NCBI RefSeq assembly: GCF_001544915.2
Contig: NZ_FCOE02000007.1
Coordinates: 62,001-126,000 of the forward strand
Length of the DNA stretch: 64,000 bases
From: Caballeronia pedi
Lineage (GTDB): Bacteria > Pseudomonadota > Gammaproteobacteria > Burkholderiales > Burkholderiaceae
Reading direction: 5' to 3'
Part shown: piece after piece, positions 8,604 to 17,488 of the stretch
Layout: each line of letters opens with the position of its first letter
How positions within the stretch are numbered: position 1 is the first letter of the stretch
Notes under the pieces: model-generated
The model's input: the letters and a program-made list of their open reading frames with translations, nothing else
What the model was told of the DNA's origin: nothing
The model's database searches: none
Program-made: the position numbers and the translations under genes

Positions 8604-8620
8604 TGGCACGGAACCTGCAT
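8604..8620 (+). promoter_or_regulatory. Sigma-54 (RpoN) -24/-12 promoter of the GntP permease gene
   Basis: TGGCACG-N4-CTGCAT matches the consensus TGGCACG-N4-TTGCA with the invariant GG and GC ten bases apart. Transcription should start near 8630, leaving a leader of about 80 bases. Confidence 0.85.
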
Positions 8621-8708
8621 TCCGCCCGCGCGGTGCGTACCCCGCGCCGAAGCGCTTCCAGAAGAAGCGCGCGAACGTTTCGAAGAACAAACCACTCCTG
8701 GAGACTCA

Positions 8709-10109
8709 ATGTCGTTCCTCATCGTGCTCGCCGCCCTGGCGTTCCTGATGCTTGCCGCGTATCGCGGTTACAGCGTCATTCTTTTTGCGCCGATCGCGGC
8801 CCTCGCGGCGGTCCTGCTCACCGATCCCGCCGCCGTCGCGCCGGTCTTTTCCGGCATCTTCATGGAGAAGATGGTCGGCTTCGTGAAGCTCTACTTTCCC
8901 GTGTTCCTGCTCGGCGCGGTGTTCGGCAAGGTCATCGAACTGTCGGGCTTCTCCGAGTCGATCGTCGCCGCGGCCATTCGCTACATCGGCAAGTCGCGCG
9001 TGAATGCGGTGATCGTCGCGGTGTGCGCGCTGCTCACCTATGGCGGCGTGTCGCTGTTCGTCGTCGTGTTCGCGGTGTATCCGTTCGCGGCCGAGATGTA
9101 TCGCCAGAGCAATATTCCGAAGCGCCTGATGCCGGGCGCGATCGCGCTGGGCGCGTTCTCATTCACGATGGATTCGCTGCCGGGCACGCCGCAGATCCAG
9201 AACATCATCCCGACGACGTTCTTCAAGACGACCGGCTGGGCCGCGCCGTGGCTCGGCGTGATCGGCTCGCTGTTCATCATCGTGGTGGGGCTGACGTTCC
9301 TCGAATGGCGCCGCCGCTCGGCGATGGCCAAGGGTGAGGGTTACGGCACGTCGCTCGTCAACGAGCCGGAGCGCGTCGAATCGACGTCGCTGCCGAATCC
9401 GTTGCTCGCGATCGCGCCGTTGATTCTCGTGGGCGTCGCGAATTTCGCGCTGACCAAGTGGATTCCGACGTGGTATGGCGCGAGCTATACGGTGCCGCCG
9501 GAAGTGCTGCCGGGCGTGCATGCGCCGGTTACGACTGCGGTCAAGACCGTGGTTGCGATCTGGGCGGTCGAAGGTGCGCTGTTGCTGGGCATCGTGCTCG
9601 TTTTGCTGACGGCGTTCTCGCGTGTGAAGGAGCGGTTTGCGGTGGGGACGCGTGCGGCTGTCGCGGGCGCGCTGCTCGCTGCGATGAACACGGCTTCCGA
9701 ATATGGCTTCGGTGGCGTGATCGCGGCACTGCCGGGCTTTCTCGTGGTCAGCGATGCGCTGAAGAGCATTCCGAACCCGCTCGTCAATGCGGCCATTTCG
9801 GTCAGCGCGCTGGCGGGGATTACGGGCTCGGCGTCGGGCGGCATGAGTATCGCGCTGGCGGCGATGTCCGATACGTTCATCGCCGGTGCTCAGGCGGCGC
9901 ATATTCCGCTTGAAGTCCTGCATCGGGTGGTGGCGATGGCTTCCGGCGGTATGGATACGTTGCCGCACAATGGCGCCGTCATTACGCTGCTCGCGGTGAC
10001 CGGGCTTACGCACCGCGAATCGTACAAGGACATTTTCGCGGTGACGATCATCAAGACGTTGGCTGTGTTCTTCGTCATCACGGTCTATTACCTGACGGGC
10101 ATCGTTTGA
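8709..10109 (+). CDS. GntP family permease, probably for 3-hydroxybutyrate
   Basis: A 466-residue inner-membrane symporter with about 12-14 hydrophobic helices. Segments such as DSLPGTPQIQNIIPTTFF (about residues 155-172) and the C-terminal GITGSASGGMSIAL and GGMDTLPHNGAVITLL are typical of the GntP gluconate/organic-acid:proton family. A ribosome-binding site (ggag) precedes ATG 8709; the frame runs further upstream but that part overlaps the promoter. The divergent HbcR-like activator, the sigma-54 promoter and bdhA downstream point to 3-hydroxybutyrate uptake, as for PA2004 of P. aeruginosa. The gene is separated from bdhA by a 604-bp palindrome. Confidence 0.85.
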   Translation: MSFLIVLAALAFLMLAAYRGYSVILFAPIAALAAVLLTDPAAVAPVFSGIFMEKMVGFVKLYFPVFLLGAVFGKVIELSGFSESIVAAAIRYIGKSRVNAVIVAVCALLTYGGVSLFVVVFAVYPFAAEMYRQSNIPKRLMPGAIALGAFSFTMDSLPGTPQIQNIIPTTFFKTTGWAAPWLGVIGSLFIIVVGLTFLEWRRRSAMAKGEGYGTSLVNEPERVESTSLPNPLLAIAPLILVGVANFALTKWIPTWYGASYTVPPEVLPGVHAPVTTAVKTVVAIWAVEGALLLGIVLVLLTAFSRVKERFAVGTRAAVAGALLAAMNTASEYGFGGVIAALPGFLVVSDALKSIPNPLVNAAISVSALAGITGSASGGMSIALAAMSDTFIAGAQAAHIPLEVLHRVVAMASGGMDTLPHNGAVITLLAVTGLTHRESYKDIFAVTIIKTLAVFFVITVYYLTGIV

Positions 10110-10135
10110 CGCTTTTTTGCCGCTAGCCTTGTTTC

Positions 10136-10739
10136 TCGCCGGATCCCGTTTTCGTGTCGGTTGGTTAGCGTTGCCCCTGTGCGGGGCGGCACCTACTTTC
10201 TTTGCTGCTGCAAAGAAAGTAGGCAAAGAAAGCAGCTTTTCCCATCCGGAACGCTTCATGCCGGCCGCGGCACAGGCGATCGTTTCGGGCACAGCCGTAG
10301 CGAGTGCCCTCATAGGTCACCTCGGGCGTGGACCGCGCACGGTCTGACACGCTACTCGTTTCAGCGCGCTGGTTCAGCACGAAAGAGTTCCGGCACAGCG
10401 CTACGCGCTGCCGTTGGGTATGCAAGGGAAACCAGCGGGACGCACGCGCATTCCCGATTGAGCGGTCGGCCGCGCAGCGGGCCGGAGCTATTTCGTGCTG
10501 AACCAGTCTGTTCCGTGGTGCGATGTGGCAGACCGTGCGCGGTCCACGCCCGGTTAGACCTACGAGGGCACTCGCTACTGCTGTGCCCTAAGGGTTCGCC
10601 TGTGCCGCGGCCGGCTTGAAGCGTTCCGGATGGGGAAAGCTGCTTTCTTTGGTTACTTTCTTTGCAGCAGCAAAGAAAGTGACTGCCGCCCCGCACAGGG
10701 GCAACGCTTATAGACCAACGCGAAAACGGGATCCGGCGA
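10136..10739. repeat. 604-bp near-complete palindromic element, copy 1
   Basis: The element starts with TCGCCGGATCC and ends with its exact complement. Its two halves are inverted copies of each other over at least 225 bp per arm and, less well, almost to the centre near 10438. Each arm contains a further hairpin of its own (TACTTTCTTTGC-TGCT-GCAAAGAAAGTA in the left arm). A second copy of identical length lies at 27147-27750. It encodes nothing convincing; short frames inside it are often called as proteins in Burkholderia genomes. It is flanked by the permease and bdhA genes and has no transposase, so it resembles a MITE or an oversized REP-type element. Confidence 0.9.
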
Positions 10740-10876
10740 GAAAAAAACCCATCGGCAACCCTAATTACGCGCCCACAACCGTCAAGCCAAACTCTCAACC
10801 AGAGCAAGACCAACCAAAACGCCGGGCCACGCAATGGCCTCAAGAAAACCCAAACCACTTGGAAAGAAAGCCGCCC

Positions 10877-11671
10877 ATGACCCAACCCGCATCGAACCAA
10901 TCGCTCACTGGAAAGACGGCACTCGTCACCGGCTCGACGAGCGGCATCGGCCTCGGCATCGCCACCGCGCTCGCACAGGCCGGCGCGAACCTCGTGCTCA
11001 ACGGCTTCGGCGATGTCGACGCCGCCCTGAAGCAGATCGAAGCGACCGGCGCGAAAGCCGTGCACCACCCCGCCGACATGACCAAACCGCAAGAGATCGA
11101 AGCGATGATCGCCTTCGCGCATGAACAATTCGGCGCCGTCGATATCCTTGTGAACAACGCGGGCATCCAGCACGTCGCGACCATCGACGAATTCCCGGTC
11201 GATCGCTGGGACGCGATCATCGCCATCAATCTGAGCTCGGCGTTCCACACGATGCGCGTCGCGCTGCCGCAGATGCGCGCCCGCAACTGGGGCCGCGTGA
11301 TCAACATCGCGTCGGTGCATGGGCTCGTCGGCTCGGCGGGCAAGTCGGCTTATGTCGCCGCGAAGCACGGCATTCTCGGCCTCACGAAAGTCGCTGCGCT
11401 CGAAAACGCCCGCACCGGCGTGACCGTCAACGCAATCTGCCCGGGCTTCGTGCTCACGCCGCTCGTGCAAAAGCAGATCGACGATCTCGCCGCGCGCGAT
11501 TCGCTCACGCCCGACGCCGCCCGCACCAAGCTGCTCGGCGACAAGCAACCGTCCGCGCAGTTCGTGACGGCGCAGCAGATCGGCGACATGGCTGTATTCC
11601 TCTGCTCCGACGCCGCCAGCGAAATGCGCGGCTCGGCCCTGCAGATCGACGGGGGATGGAGCGCGCAGTAA
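10877..11671 (+). CDS. bdhA: 3-hydroxybutyrate dehydrogenase
   Basis: A 264-residue short-chain dehydrogenase that oxidises (R)-3-hydroxybutyrate to acetoacetate with NAD+ in the cytoplasm, linking PHB breakdown to acetyl-CoA. It shows the nucleotide motif TGSTSGIG (about 17-24), NNAG (about 93-96), catalytic Ser in NIASVHG, and YVAAKHG (Tyr and Lys of the catalytic set). The C-terminal substrate loop with LGDKQPSAQFVT is the BdhA hallmark. The start at 10877 follows a purine-rich site (ggaaag). Upstream frame sequence belongs to the repeat element. It is the second gene after the sigma-54 promoter, but the intervening palindrome raises the question whether it has its own promoter. Confidence 0.93.
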   Translation: MTQPASNQSLTGKTALVTGSTSGIGLGIATALAQAGANLVLNGFGDVDAALKQIEATGAKAVHHPADMTKPQEIEAMIAFAHEQFGAVDILVNNAGIQHVATIDEFPVDRWDAIIAINLSSAFHTMRVALPQMRARNWGRVINIASVHGLVGSAGKSAYVAAKHGILGLTKVAALENARTGVTVNAICPGFVLTPLVQKQIDDLAARDSLTPDAARTKLLGDKQPSAQFVTAQQIGDMAVFLCSDAASEMRGSALQIDGGWSAQ

Positions 11672-11730
11672 GGCAGGCCGACTCTATCGGCGGCATTCCG
11701 CCGCACTTGAGCGTTTTGCTCGGATTCCCC

Positions 11731-11758
11731 TAAAGATCGTGGGGGTTTCGTCCGTTAT
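11731..11758 (+). promoter_or_regulatory. Possible FliA (sigma-28) promoter
   Basis: TAAAG followed after about 15 bases by TCCGTTAT loosely resembles the flagellar consensus TAAA-N15-GCCGATAA. It lies 69 bp before a chemoreceptor gene, the right context, but the -10 part is weak. Confidence 0.3.
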
Positions 11759-11826
11759 GTCCTTGTAATTCGAAGCGCGCCGCCTGTCGATCAGGCGGCG
11801 CGCGCATCGACAGAGCCAAGGACATC

Positions 11827-13386
11827 ATGCGCAACAACCAACCCGTCACCCAGCAAGCGTTCGAATTTCCCGCCTCGGAGATGCTCGTCTCCGCCACCGA
11901 TCTCTCCGGCAACATCCAGTACTGCAATCCGGCGTTCGTGTCGGTGTCCGGCTTCTCGCGCGAGGAGCTGATCGGGCAGCCGCACAACATCATCCGGCAC
12001 CCCGACATGCCGCGCGAGGCCTTCGCCGATCTCTGGGCGACGGTGCGCGCCGGCCGGCCGTGGACCGCGCTCGTCAAGAACCGCCGCAAGAACGGCGATC
12101 ACTACTGGGTGCGCGCGAACGTCACGCCGGTGATGGAGCACGGCAAGGTCGTCGGCTATCTCTCGGTGCGCGTGAAGCCGACGCATGACGAAGTGCGCGA
12201 GGCGACCGCGCTCTATGCGCAGATGAAGGCCGGCCACGCATCGCACAAACTCGTGCGCGGCGCGCTCGTGAAGCATGGTCTCGCGGGCAGGCTCGCGGCG
12301 CTCGCGCACATGCCGGTGAGCGCGCGTCTCGGCACGGCGTTCGCCGCCGCGCCCGTCACCGCGTTGATCGCGGCGCTGGCCGGCTGGCGCGGCGCGCCGC
12401 CGCTGCCGTTCTGGATCGCGCTCGGCGTGAGTTCGGCCGTGAGTCTCGCGGGATGGATCGCGCTGTCGCGTCAGGTGGATGCCCCCGTGCGCACGATGTC
12501 CGGCTTCGCCGCGCGCATGGCCGCCGGCGATCTGACCGTCGACATGCCCGACGCGCGCCACGACGATCTCGGCGACGTGCAGCGCGCGCTCGGCCAGTTG
12601 AAGGCGAATCTCGCGGCGATCGTCTTCGACGTGCGCGGCCAGATCGGCGGCATGCTCGACGCCGCCAACGAGATTTCGAGCGGCAACACGGACCTGTCGC
12701 GCCGCACCGAAATGCAGGCCGCCTCGCTCGAACAGACCGCCGCGACGATGGATCAGCTCACCACGACCGTGCAAGGCAACGCCGACGCAACCGTGCGCGC
12801 GCTCGAACTCGTGAAGGAAGCGCAGGCCGCGGCCGACGACGGCGCGCGCATCGCGAGTCAGGTCGAGCAGACGATGGCGGGCATCACGGCGGCGTCGCGG
12901 CGCATCGCCGATATCACCGACGTCATCGACGGCATTGCGTTCCAGACCAATATCCTCGCCCTGAATGCGGCCGTCGAGGCGGCGCGGGCGGGCGAGGCGG
13001 GCCGCTCGTTCGCGGTGGTCGCGACCGAAGTGCGCAATCTGGCGCAGCGCTGCGCGGCTTCGGCTAAGGAAATCGAGGGCGTGGTGGCGACGAGCGTCGC
13101 GCAGATCGCGCAAGGCACGAGCCTCGTCACGCGCACGACGAGCCAGATGCGCGCGATCGACGAAGCGGTGAACCGCGTATCGACGATCATCATGGAAGTC
13201 GCGAAGGCGAGCGGCGAACAGGCCGACGGCATCGCGCAGGTGAATCAGGCGGTCGCCCATCTCGACGATTCGACCCAGCAGAACGCCGCGCTCGTCGAGC
13301 AGGCGGCGGCCACCGCCAAGCGCCTCGCGGAGCGCGCCGTCGTGCTCGATGAAGCCGTGCGGCTTTTCACCGTCGCGAAGGCCTGA
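11827..13386 (+). CDS. PAS-containing methyl-accepting chemotaxis protein (Aer-like)
   Basis: A 519-residue chemoreceptor. Residues about 20-115 form an Aer-type PAS domain ([29 protein letters not shown]), which in Aer binds FAD and senses redox or energy state. Two close hydrophobic segments (about 170-205) anchor it in the inner membrane without a periplasmic domain, followed by a HAMP region and a signalling domain with the conserved hairpin tip ([19 protein letters not shown], about 377-395). It would bind CheW/CheA. No che genes are near, as is usual for scattered receptors. The ATG at 11827 follows the weak site aaggacatc. Flavin binding is inferred from similarity to Aer. Confidence 0.9.
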   Translation: MRNNQPVTQQAFEFPASEMLVSATDLSGNIQYCNPAFVSVSGFSREELIGQPHNIIRHPDMPREAFADLWATVRAGRPWTALVKNRRKNGDHYWVRANVTPVMEHGKVVGYLSVRVKPTHDEVREATALYAQMKAGHASHKLVRGALVKHGLAGRLAALAHMPVSARLGTAFAAAPVTALIAALAGWRGAPPLPFWIALGVSSAVSLAGWIALSRQVDAPVRTMSGFAARMAAGDLTVDMPDARHDDLGDVQRALGQLKANLAAIVFDVRGQIGGMLDAANEISSGNTDLSRRTEMQAASLEQTAATMDQLTTTVQGNADATVRALELVKEAQAAADDGARIASQVEQTMAGITAASRRIADITDVIDGIAFQTNILALNAAVEAARAGEAGRSFAVVATEVRNLAQRCAASAKEIEGVVATSVAQIAQGTSLVTRTTSQMRAIDEAVNRVSTIIMEVAKASGEQADGIAQVNQAVAHLDDSTQQNAALVEQAAATAKRLAERAVVLDEAVRLFTVAKA

Positions 13387-13453
13387 ACGCGCGCTGCCTG
13401 AAGTCACGCATCGCTTGGTACTATCGGAGCATTGCCCACAAGGAGTGTCTCCG

Positions 13454-13687
13454 ATGACCGCTGAGAACAATCGCGCGGAAGAAGCGCGAGCGATGGAACG
13501 TATCGTCAACGCGACCCGCCAGGTTCAGTCCGCCTTCCTCGCGCTGCAGACGCAGTTTCCGCCCGAAGGCGACGGCCGCCCGTCGCAGATCGCGCTGCAG
13601 ACCTTCGACGCCGCGCTCCAGGAACTCGAAGACGCGCAGGCGGCCTTCGACACCATGCTCAACGATCTGTTCGACGGCAACCGCTGA
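13454..13687 (+). CDS. Small conserved protein of unknown function
   Basis: A 77-residue, highly charged protein without signal peptide or membrane helix. It is predicted mostly helical, with heptad-like hydrophobic spacing (IVNATRQVQSAFLALQ and FDAALQELEDAQAAFDTML), so a short coiled-coil or helical bundle is likely. A strong ribosome-binding site (aaggag) lies 7-8 bases before ATG 13454. It follows the chemoreceptor gene by 67 bp and may share its transcript. I do not recognise a named family. Confidence 0.65.
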   Translation: MTAENNRAEEARAMERIVNATRQVQSAFLALQTQFPPEGDGRPSQIALQTFDAALQELEDAQAAFDTMLNDLFDGNR

Positions 13688-13697
13688 GCGCTTCGCC

Positions 13698-15698
13698 TCA
13701 TGCGTTACGCAGTTCGGGCACGTTCTCGCCCGGGCCATTCAGCGCGGCTTCGGCGCCCGCGTCGCTGAGACCCGCCCACGGCACGCCGTCGGTGGACTGG
13801 CGTCGCGCGGCGGCCACGCAGGCGTCGACCAGCTCCTTGAACGACACCGCCGCCGAACTCGTTCGCACCAGCACTTCGCCTTGCAGCGGGCTTTCGGGAA
13901 ACACCAGCCCGACGATCAGTTCCGCCGACGACGCCCTTTGATGCAGGCGTCGCAGCAGATTGCGCAGATACGGCGGCGACTCGGCCGCATCGAACGACAC
14001 CACGCAGATGATCGACACACCCGCGAGATCCACTTCGCTGAAGCGTCCGCGCGAGAACCGCTCGTAGCCCGCGAGGTCCGCGTACAGGCCGTGCTTGCGA
14101 AAGAGCTGCACGGCGATGGTCGCCGCGAGATCGTCCAGTTCGCTGCGGCCCGCGATGCACAGCACCGACGCCGTATGCCCTTCCTGCTCGGCGTCGAAGC
14201 GCGCGGGCGGCGTTTCGTGCGCGAGGTTCGAGGCATCGTCGGGAGAATCGAGGCTGGCGGGCGGCGTGTCCCTGCGCTCGATGCTCACGGCGGTATCGTC
14301 GGCATCTTCCAGCCCTTCGATGATGTCGAGCGCCGATTCGTTGATGCGCCGCAACTGATCCGCCGTCACGACGCCGCGCAGCACGTCGTTGTGGGCGTAG
14401 CGCAGGCCTTCGAGCGCGACTTCGTCGTAATAGGCGATCAGCGAGCGCTCCTTGAGCAGCGTCTCGGCCTGCACCAGCGCTTCGTCGGGATCGTTCGCGA
14501 GCAGGCGCTGATAGAAGTTTTCGGCGGGCGTGAGCGCGGGCCGGTCGCCGAACAGCACATCGAGAAATTCGAGGCGGTCGACGTGACGGCCGAGAATCAC
14601 GAGGCACAGCGTGAGCGGCGTCGAGAGCACGAGGCCGATCGGCCCCCAGATCCAGCTCCAGAAGATCGCCGCGACGATCACCGCGAACGGCGACAGGCCG
14701 GTGCTATGTCCGTACAGCAGCGGCTCGACGACCTGACCCGCGACGATATCCGTCACGCCGAACAGGACGATGGTCCACACGAGCATCGCCCAGCCGGGAC
14801 CGACCGCCGCCGCGAACACGACCGCGATGATCGCCGCGATCCACGTCCCGACGTAAGGCACGAAACGCAGCAGCGCGGTCATCACGCCGAACAGCAGCGC
14901 GCCCGGCACGCCGATGATCGCGAGCCCGATCGAAATGATGATGCCCACACTCATGTTGATGCCGAGCTGCGCGAGGAAATAGCGCGACAGTCGCCGCGCG
15001 GCCTCGTCCATCGCGGTGGTGGCGCGATGCAGGTCGCGCGAGCCGAACAGCCGTATCAGGCGGTCGCGCAGATCCTCGCGCTGCAGGAGGATGAACACCG
15101 CGACCACGAGCACGATGCCGGTGGTTTCCAGCGGGCTGATGATGGGCGACAGAAAGCGCTGCGCCAGCTCCAGCGGCGTCGGCGTGGGCTCGTGCACTTC
15201 GACGGGCATCGGCTGATCGATCGGCGACGCGGCCGGATTGTCCTCGTTCTTCGGCTCCTGCTCGCGCGCGGGCGAAAGGCGCTTCAACGCACGCGATGCG
15301 CGGCCGAGAAACTCATCGGCGCGACCGACCGTCATGCGCTGCACGTTTTCGATCTTGCGCTCGACGGCGACCTGATACTTCGGCAGATCGCCCGCGAGCT
15401 GCGCGACCTGCGCGCCGATCAGCGCGCCGACCGCCGTCAGCACCGACAGCGCGATCACCACCGCGACCATCACCGACGGCACCTGACCGAGGCGCAGCCG
15501 CCGCAGGAAATCAACGAAAGGCGCGAGCAGAAAGCTCAGCAGAATCGCGAGGATGATCGGGATCATGACCGCGCGCCCGAAGTACAGCGCACATATGATG
15601 ATGACGCCCGCCACCAGCGACGCCAGCGCGCGCACGCCGGGCGCTTCGGGCGGCAGGATCTTCGCGGGTGGCCGGCGCGGCCCGGGTGCTTGCGGCAT
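13698..15698 (-). CDS. AI-2E family (PerM-type) permease with long C-terminal domain
   Basis: A 666-residue membrane protein. The first 350 residues have the AI-2E/UPF0118 pattern: paired N-terminal helices (LASLVAGVIIICALYF, IPIILAILLSFLLAPF), a long soluble insert, then a helix cluster with RFVPYVGTWIAAIIAV and VVEPLLYGHSTGLSPFAVI. The remaining 300 residues are soluble and include a Rossmann-like segment (SVLCIAGRSELDDLAATIAVQLF, about 525-547). Family members are usually about 350 residues, so the tail is an extension. Start 15698 gives a short cytoplasmic N-terminus; an upstream in-frame Met at 15776 is possible and neither has a strong ribosome-binding site. Substrate unknown despite the family name. 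Confidence 0.8.
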   Translation of the reverse strand: MPQAPGPRRPPAKILPPEAPGVRALASLVAGVIIICALYFGRAVMIPIILAILLSFLLAPFVDFLRRLRLGQVPSVMVAVVIALSVLTAVGALIGAQVAQLAGDLPKYQVAVERKIENVQRMTVGRADEFLGRASRALKRLSPAREQEPKNEDNPAASPIDQPMPVEVHEPTPTPLELAQRFLSPIISPLETTGIVLVVAVFILLQREDLRDRLIRLFGSRDLHRATTAMDEAARRLSRYFLAQLGINMSVGIIISIGLAIIGVPGALLFGVMTALLRFVPYVGTWIAAIIAVVFAAAVGPGWAMLVWTIVLFGVTDIVAGQVVEPLLYGHSTGLSPFAVIVAAIFWSWIWGPIGLVLSTPLTLCLVILGRHVDRLEFLDVLFGDRPALTPAENFYQRLLANDPDEALVQAETLLKERSLIAYYDEVALEGLRYAHNDVLRGVVTADQLRRINESALDIIEGLEDADDTAVSIERRDTPPASLDSPDDASNLAHETPPARFDAEQEGHTASVLCIAGRSELDDLAATIAVQLFRKHGLYADLAGYERFSRGRFSEVDLAGVSIICVVSFDAAESPPYLRNLLRRLHQRASSAELIVGLVFPESPLQGEVLVRTSSAAVSFKELVDACVAAARRQSTDGVPWAGLSDAGAEAALNGPGENVPELRNA

Positions 15699-15809
15699 GG
15701 GAACGGCTCGCTTTCGGTATGAGGCCGGCCGTGGCGCGGCCAGCTTTGTGTGCGGGGAGCAGGGACGCTCAAGCAAGGCGCGTGCCGTCGGGACAGCGTC
15801 CGTCGCCCA

Positions 15810-15830
15810 TGAGGTGAGACTATTCGGGAG
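15810..15830 (+). repeat. 21-bp intergenic motif, copy 4
   Basis: TGAGGTGAG-ACTA-TTCGGGAG, two mismatches at the 5-prime end of the consensus. It lies between the divergent AI-2E and DUF1289 genes. Confidence 0.65.
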
Positions 15831-15853
15831 CCGAATTCTACTGCATTCGTTGC

Positions 15854-15874
15854 AAGGGTGAGTAAGTACGGGAG
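15854..15874 (+). repeat. 21-bp intergenic motif, copy 5
   Basis: AAGGGTGAG-TAAG-TACGGGAG, two mismatches, 44 bp from copy 4 and in the same orientation. Confidence 0.6.
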
Positions 15875-15973
15875 CGTTGACGGTCTATCGGCGCGATCGA
15901 AACTATCAGTTGGATGCGTGGGTACGGCCCATGCGACATTGACAATCGCCGCCGCACACTGGAAAAGGACATC

Positions 15974-16156
15974 ATGGCAGTCGATTCACCCTGCATCAGT
16001 ATCTGCAAGTTCGACGAGAAGACCGGCTTATGCATCGGCTGCCTGCGCACGAAGGACGAATGCAAGCAGTGGAAGAAGATGAAGGACAAGCATCGCGTGC
16101 GCATTATCGACGAGCGGCCGAAACGCAAGGCCAGGCTCAAGAAGCATAAGAAGTAG
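15974..16156 (+). CDS. DUF1289 family small cysteine-rich protein
   Basis: A 60-residue cytoplasmic protein. Cys residues in SPCISICKF, GLCIGC and DECKQW match the DUF1289 pattern, which looks like a metal or iron-sulfur ligand set; the rest is strongly basic (KARLKKHKK at the C-terminus). The family is widespread in proteobacteria without a proven role. The ATG at 15974 follows aaaagga and begins right at the conserved domain; the longer upstream frame has no such signal. It stands alone before the next small secreted-protein gene. Confidence 0.8.
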   Translation: MAVDSPCISICKFDEKTGLCIGCLRTKDECKQWKKMKDKHRVRIIDERPKRKARLKKHKK

Positions 16157-16257
16157 GCGGCGCGAACGAACAAACGCTGGACTGGTTGGCGAAAGGGTAA
16201 TGGCGATTTTCGTTGCGCGCGCGGACTACACTGAATGAGACTTCGCAGGAGTCCGCC

Positions 16258-16560
16258 ATGAAAGTGCCCCGTATCGCATTCGTTTTCGCCTCGGTCTTTG
16301 CCGCTACTTCGGCTCTCGCGCAGTTGCATCCGAGCGTCGAAACCGACATGTACGCGCCGCAGAACAGCACGAAGCTCATGCCGGACGCGCCGCTCGGCAG
16401 CCAGTATCCGACGCACGGCAACGCGCAGGCCGGCGAACTCAACCTCAATCCCAGCGATCCGCGCGCCCAGCTCGTCAACGGCCTGCCGAACAACGCGAGC
16501 AGCGGCGGCTATGGCTCGCCCCTCGCGGGCAACAAAGCGAACGTGACTAAGCCGGACTGA
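16258..16560 (+). CDS. Small secreted protein of unknown function
   Basis: A 100-residue protein with a clear signal peptide (hydrophobic IAFVFASVFAATSALA, cleavage before QLHPS). The mature 80 residues are polar, rich in Asn, Pro and Gly, without Cys, and predicted disordered. A ribosome-binding site (aggag) precedes ATG 16258. Its 3-prime end overlaps the end of the convergent LysR gene by 14 bp. No family recognised; export to the periplasm or beyond is the only firm inference. Confidence 0.7.
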   Translation: MKVPRIAFVFASVFAATSALAQLHPSVETDMYAPQNSTKLMPDAPLGSQYPTHGNAQAGELNLNPSDPRAQLVNGLPNNASSGGYGSPLAGNKANVTKPD

Positions 16561-17470
16561 GCGCGGCCGCGCGGCTGCGGCGCTTCGCCAGCACGTCTTC
16601 GATGCACTCGACGAACCGTTCGGCCGATGCCGTCAGCACCGCGTCGCGCCGCGACAGCAGAAAGAGCCGGCGCGCGGGCGGCTGTTCGATGAGATCGAGC
16701 GTCTTCAGCTGCTCCAGCGCGTCCTCGCCGCGCAGCGCGAGGTGGGTCCACGACGTCACCACGTCGCTGTTGAGCGCGAGCCCGTAATACAGCGTCTGCG
16801 AGGCGCAGCGCGTCACGCGGCGCGGCGGCGGGAGGCCTGCGCGCTCGAACTGCGTCGCGAGAAGGGCGCGGAATTCGTCGGACGGGCCGGTGTGCAGCCA
16901 CTCGGCGTCGCTCAGTTCGGCGAGCGAGGTCGCGTGCGCGAGCGCGCCGCGCCGGCTGACCGCGAACCACATCGGAAAAGTGGCCAGTTCCACGCAGCGC
17001 AATCCGGCGAAATCACGCGCATGCCTGCCCGACGCCAGCGCGAAATCCAGCGTGCCGTTTTTCAACTGCTCGACGAGTTGCGGCGGATCGAACTCGACGA
17101 ATTCCAGCGCGACATCCGGCGACGCGGCCCGAAAACGCTGATACGCCGGCGGCAGCACGGTGAAGCCCGCGAGCGGCGTCATGCCGATCACGACGCGCCC
17201 CTGACGCGCGTCGCGCAGCCTGGCGAGTTCGTGCTCGGTGCGCTGCATCTCGTTGACGATCAGTTCCGCGCGCTGCAGCATCAGGCGGCCTTCGGTGGTG
17301 AGCGTGACGCCCGACGAACTGCGCGCGATCAGCGTCAGGCCGACTTCGTCCTCCAGGTCGCGCAGCGCGCGCGTCACGGCGGGCTGCGTCACGCACAAGA
17401 GGCGCGCGCCTTCGTGGATGGTCCCCGCGCGCGCGACCGCGACCAGCGCGCGCAACTGGTGAAGCTTCAT
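16547..17470 (-). CDS. LysR family transcriptional regulator
   Basis: A 307-residue regulator with the N-terminal winged helix-turn-helix (HQLRALVAVARAGTIHEGARLLCVTQPAVTRALRDLE, residues 4-40) and a periplasmic-binding-protein-like effector domain (about 90-295). It is divergent from an MHS transporter gene across 129 bp that contains two AT-rich dyads (17489-17505, 17508-17521), the usual arrangement for a LysR regulator and its target. The effector domain shares SLAELSDAEWL with the regulator at 58603, whose neighbours are also an MHS transporter and an M20 amidohydrolase. The effector is presumably the substrate or product of that pathway. Confidence 0.9.
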   Translation of the reverse strand: MKLHQLRALVAVARAGTIHEGARLLCVTQPAVTRALRDLEDEVGLTLIARSSSGVTLTTEGRLMLQRAELIVNEMQRTEHELARLRDARQGRVVIGMTPLAGFTVLPPAYQRFRAASPDVALEFVEFDPPQLVEQLKNGTLDFALASGRHARDFAGLRCVELATFPMWFAVSRRGALAHATSLAELSDAEWLHTGPSDEFRALLATQFERAGLPPPRRVTRCASQTLYYGLALNSDVVTSWTHLALRGEDALEQLKTLDLIEQPPARRLFLLSRRDAVLTASAERFVECIEDVLAKRRSRAAALSPA

Positions 17471-17488
17471 GGTTCTGCGTCTCCGTCT

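Noticed and set aside
10117..10619. Short ORFs inside the 604-bp palindrome (and the equivalents at 27124-27502) that translate to peptides seen as hypothetical proteins in many Burkholderia genomes
   Set aside because: They exist on both strands of a palindrome, are mirror images of one another, and lack proper starts; they are by-products of the repeat.
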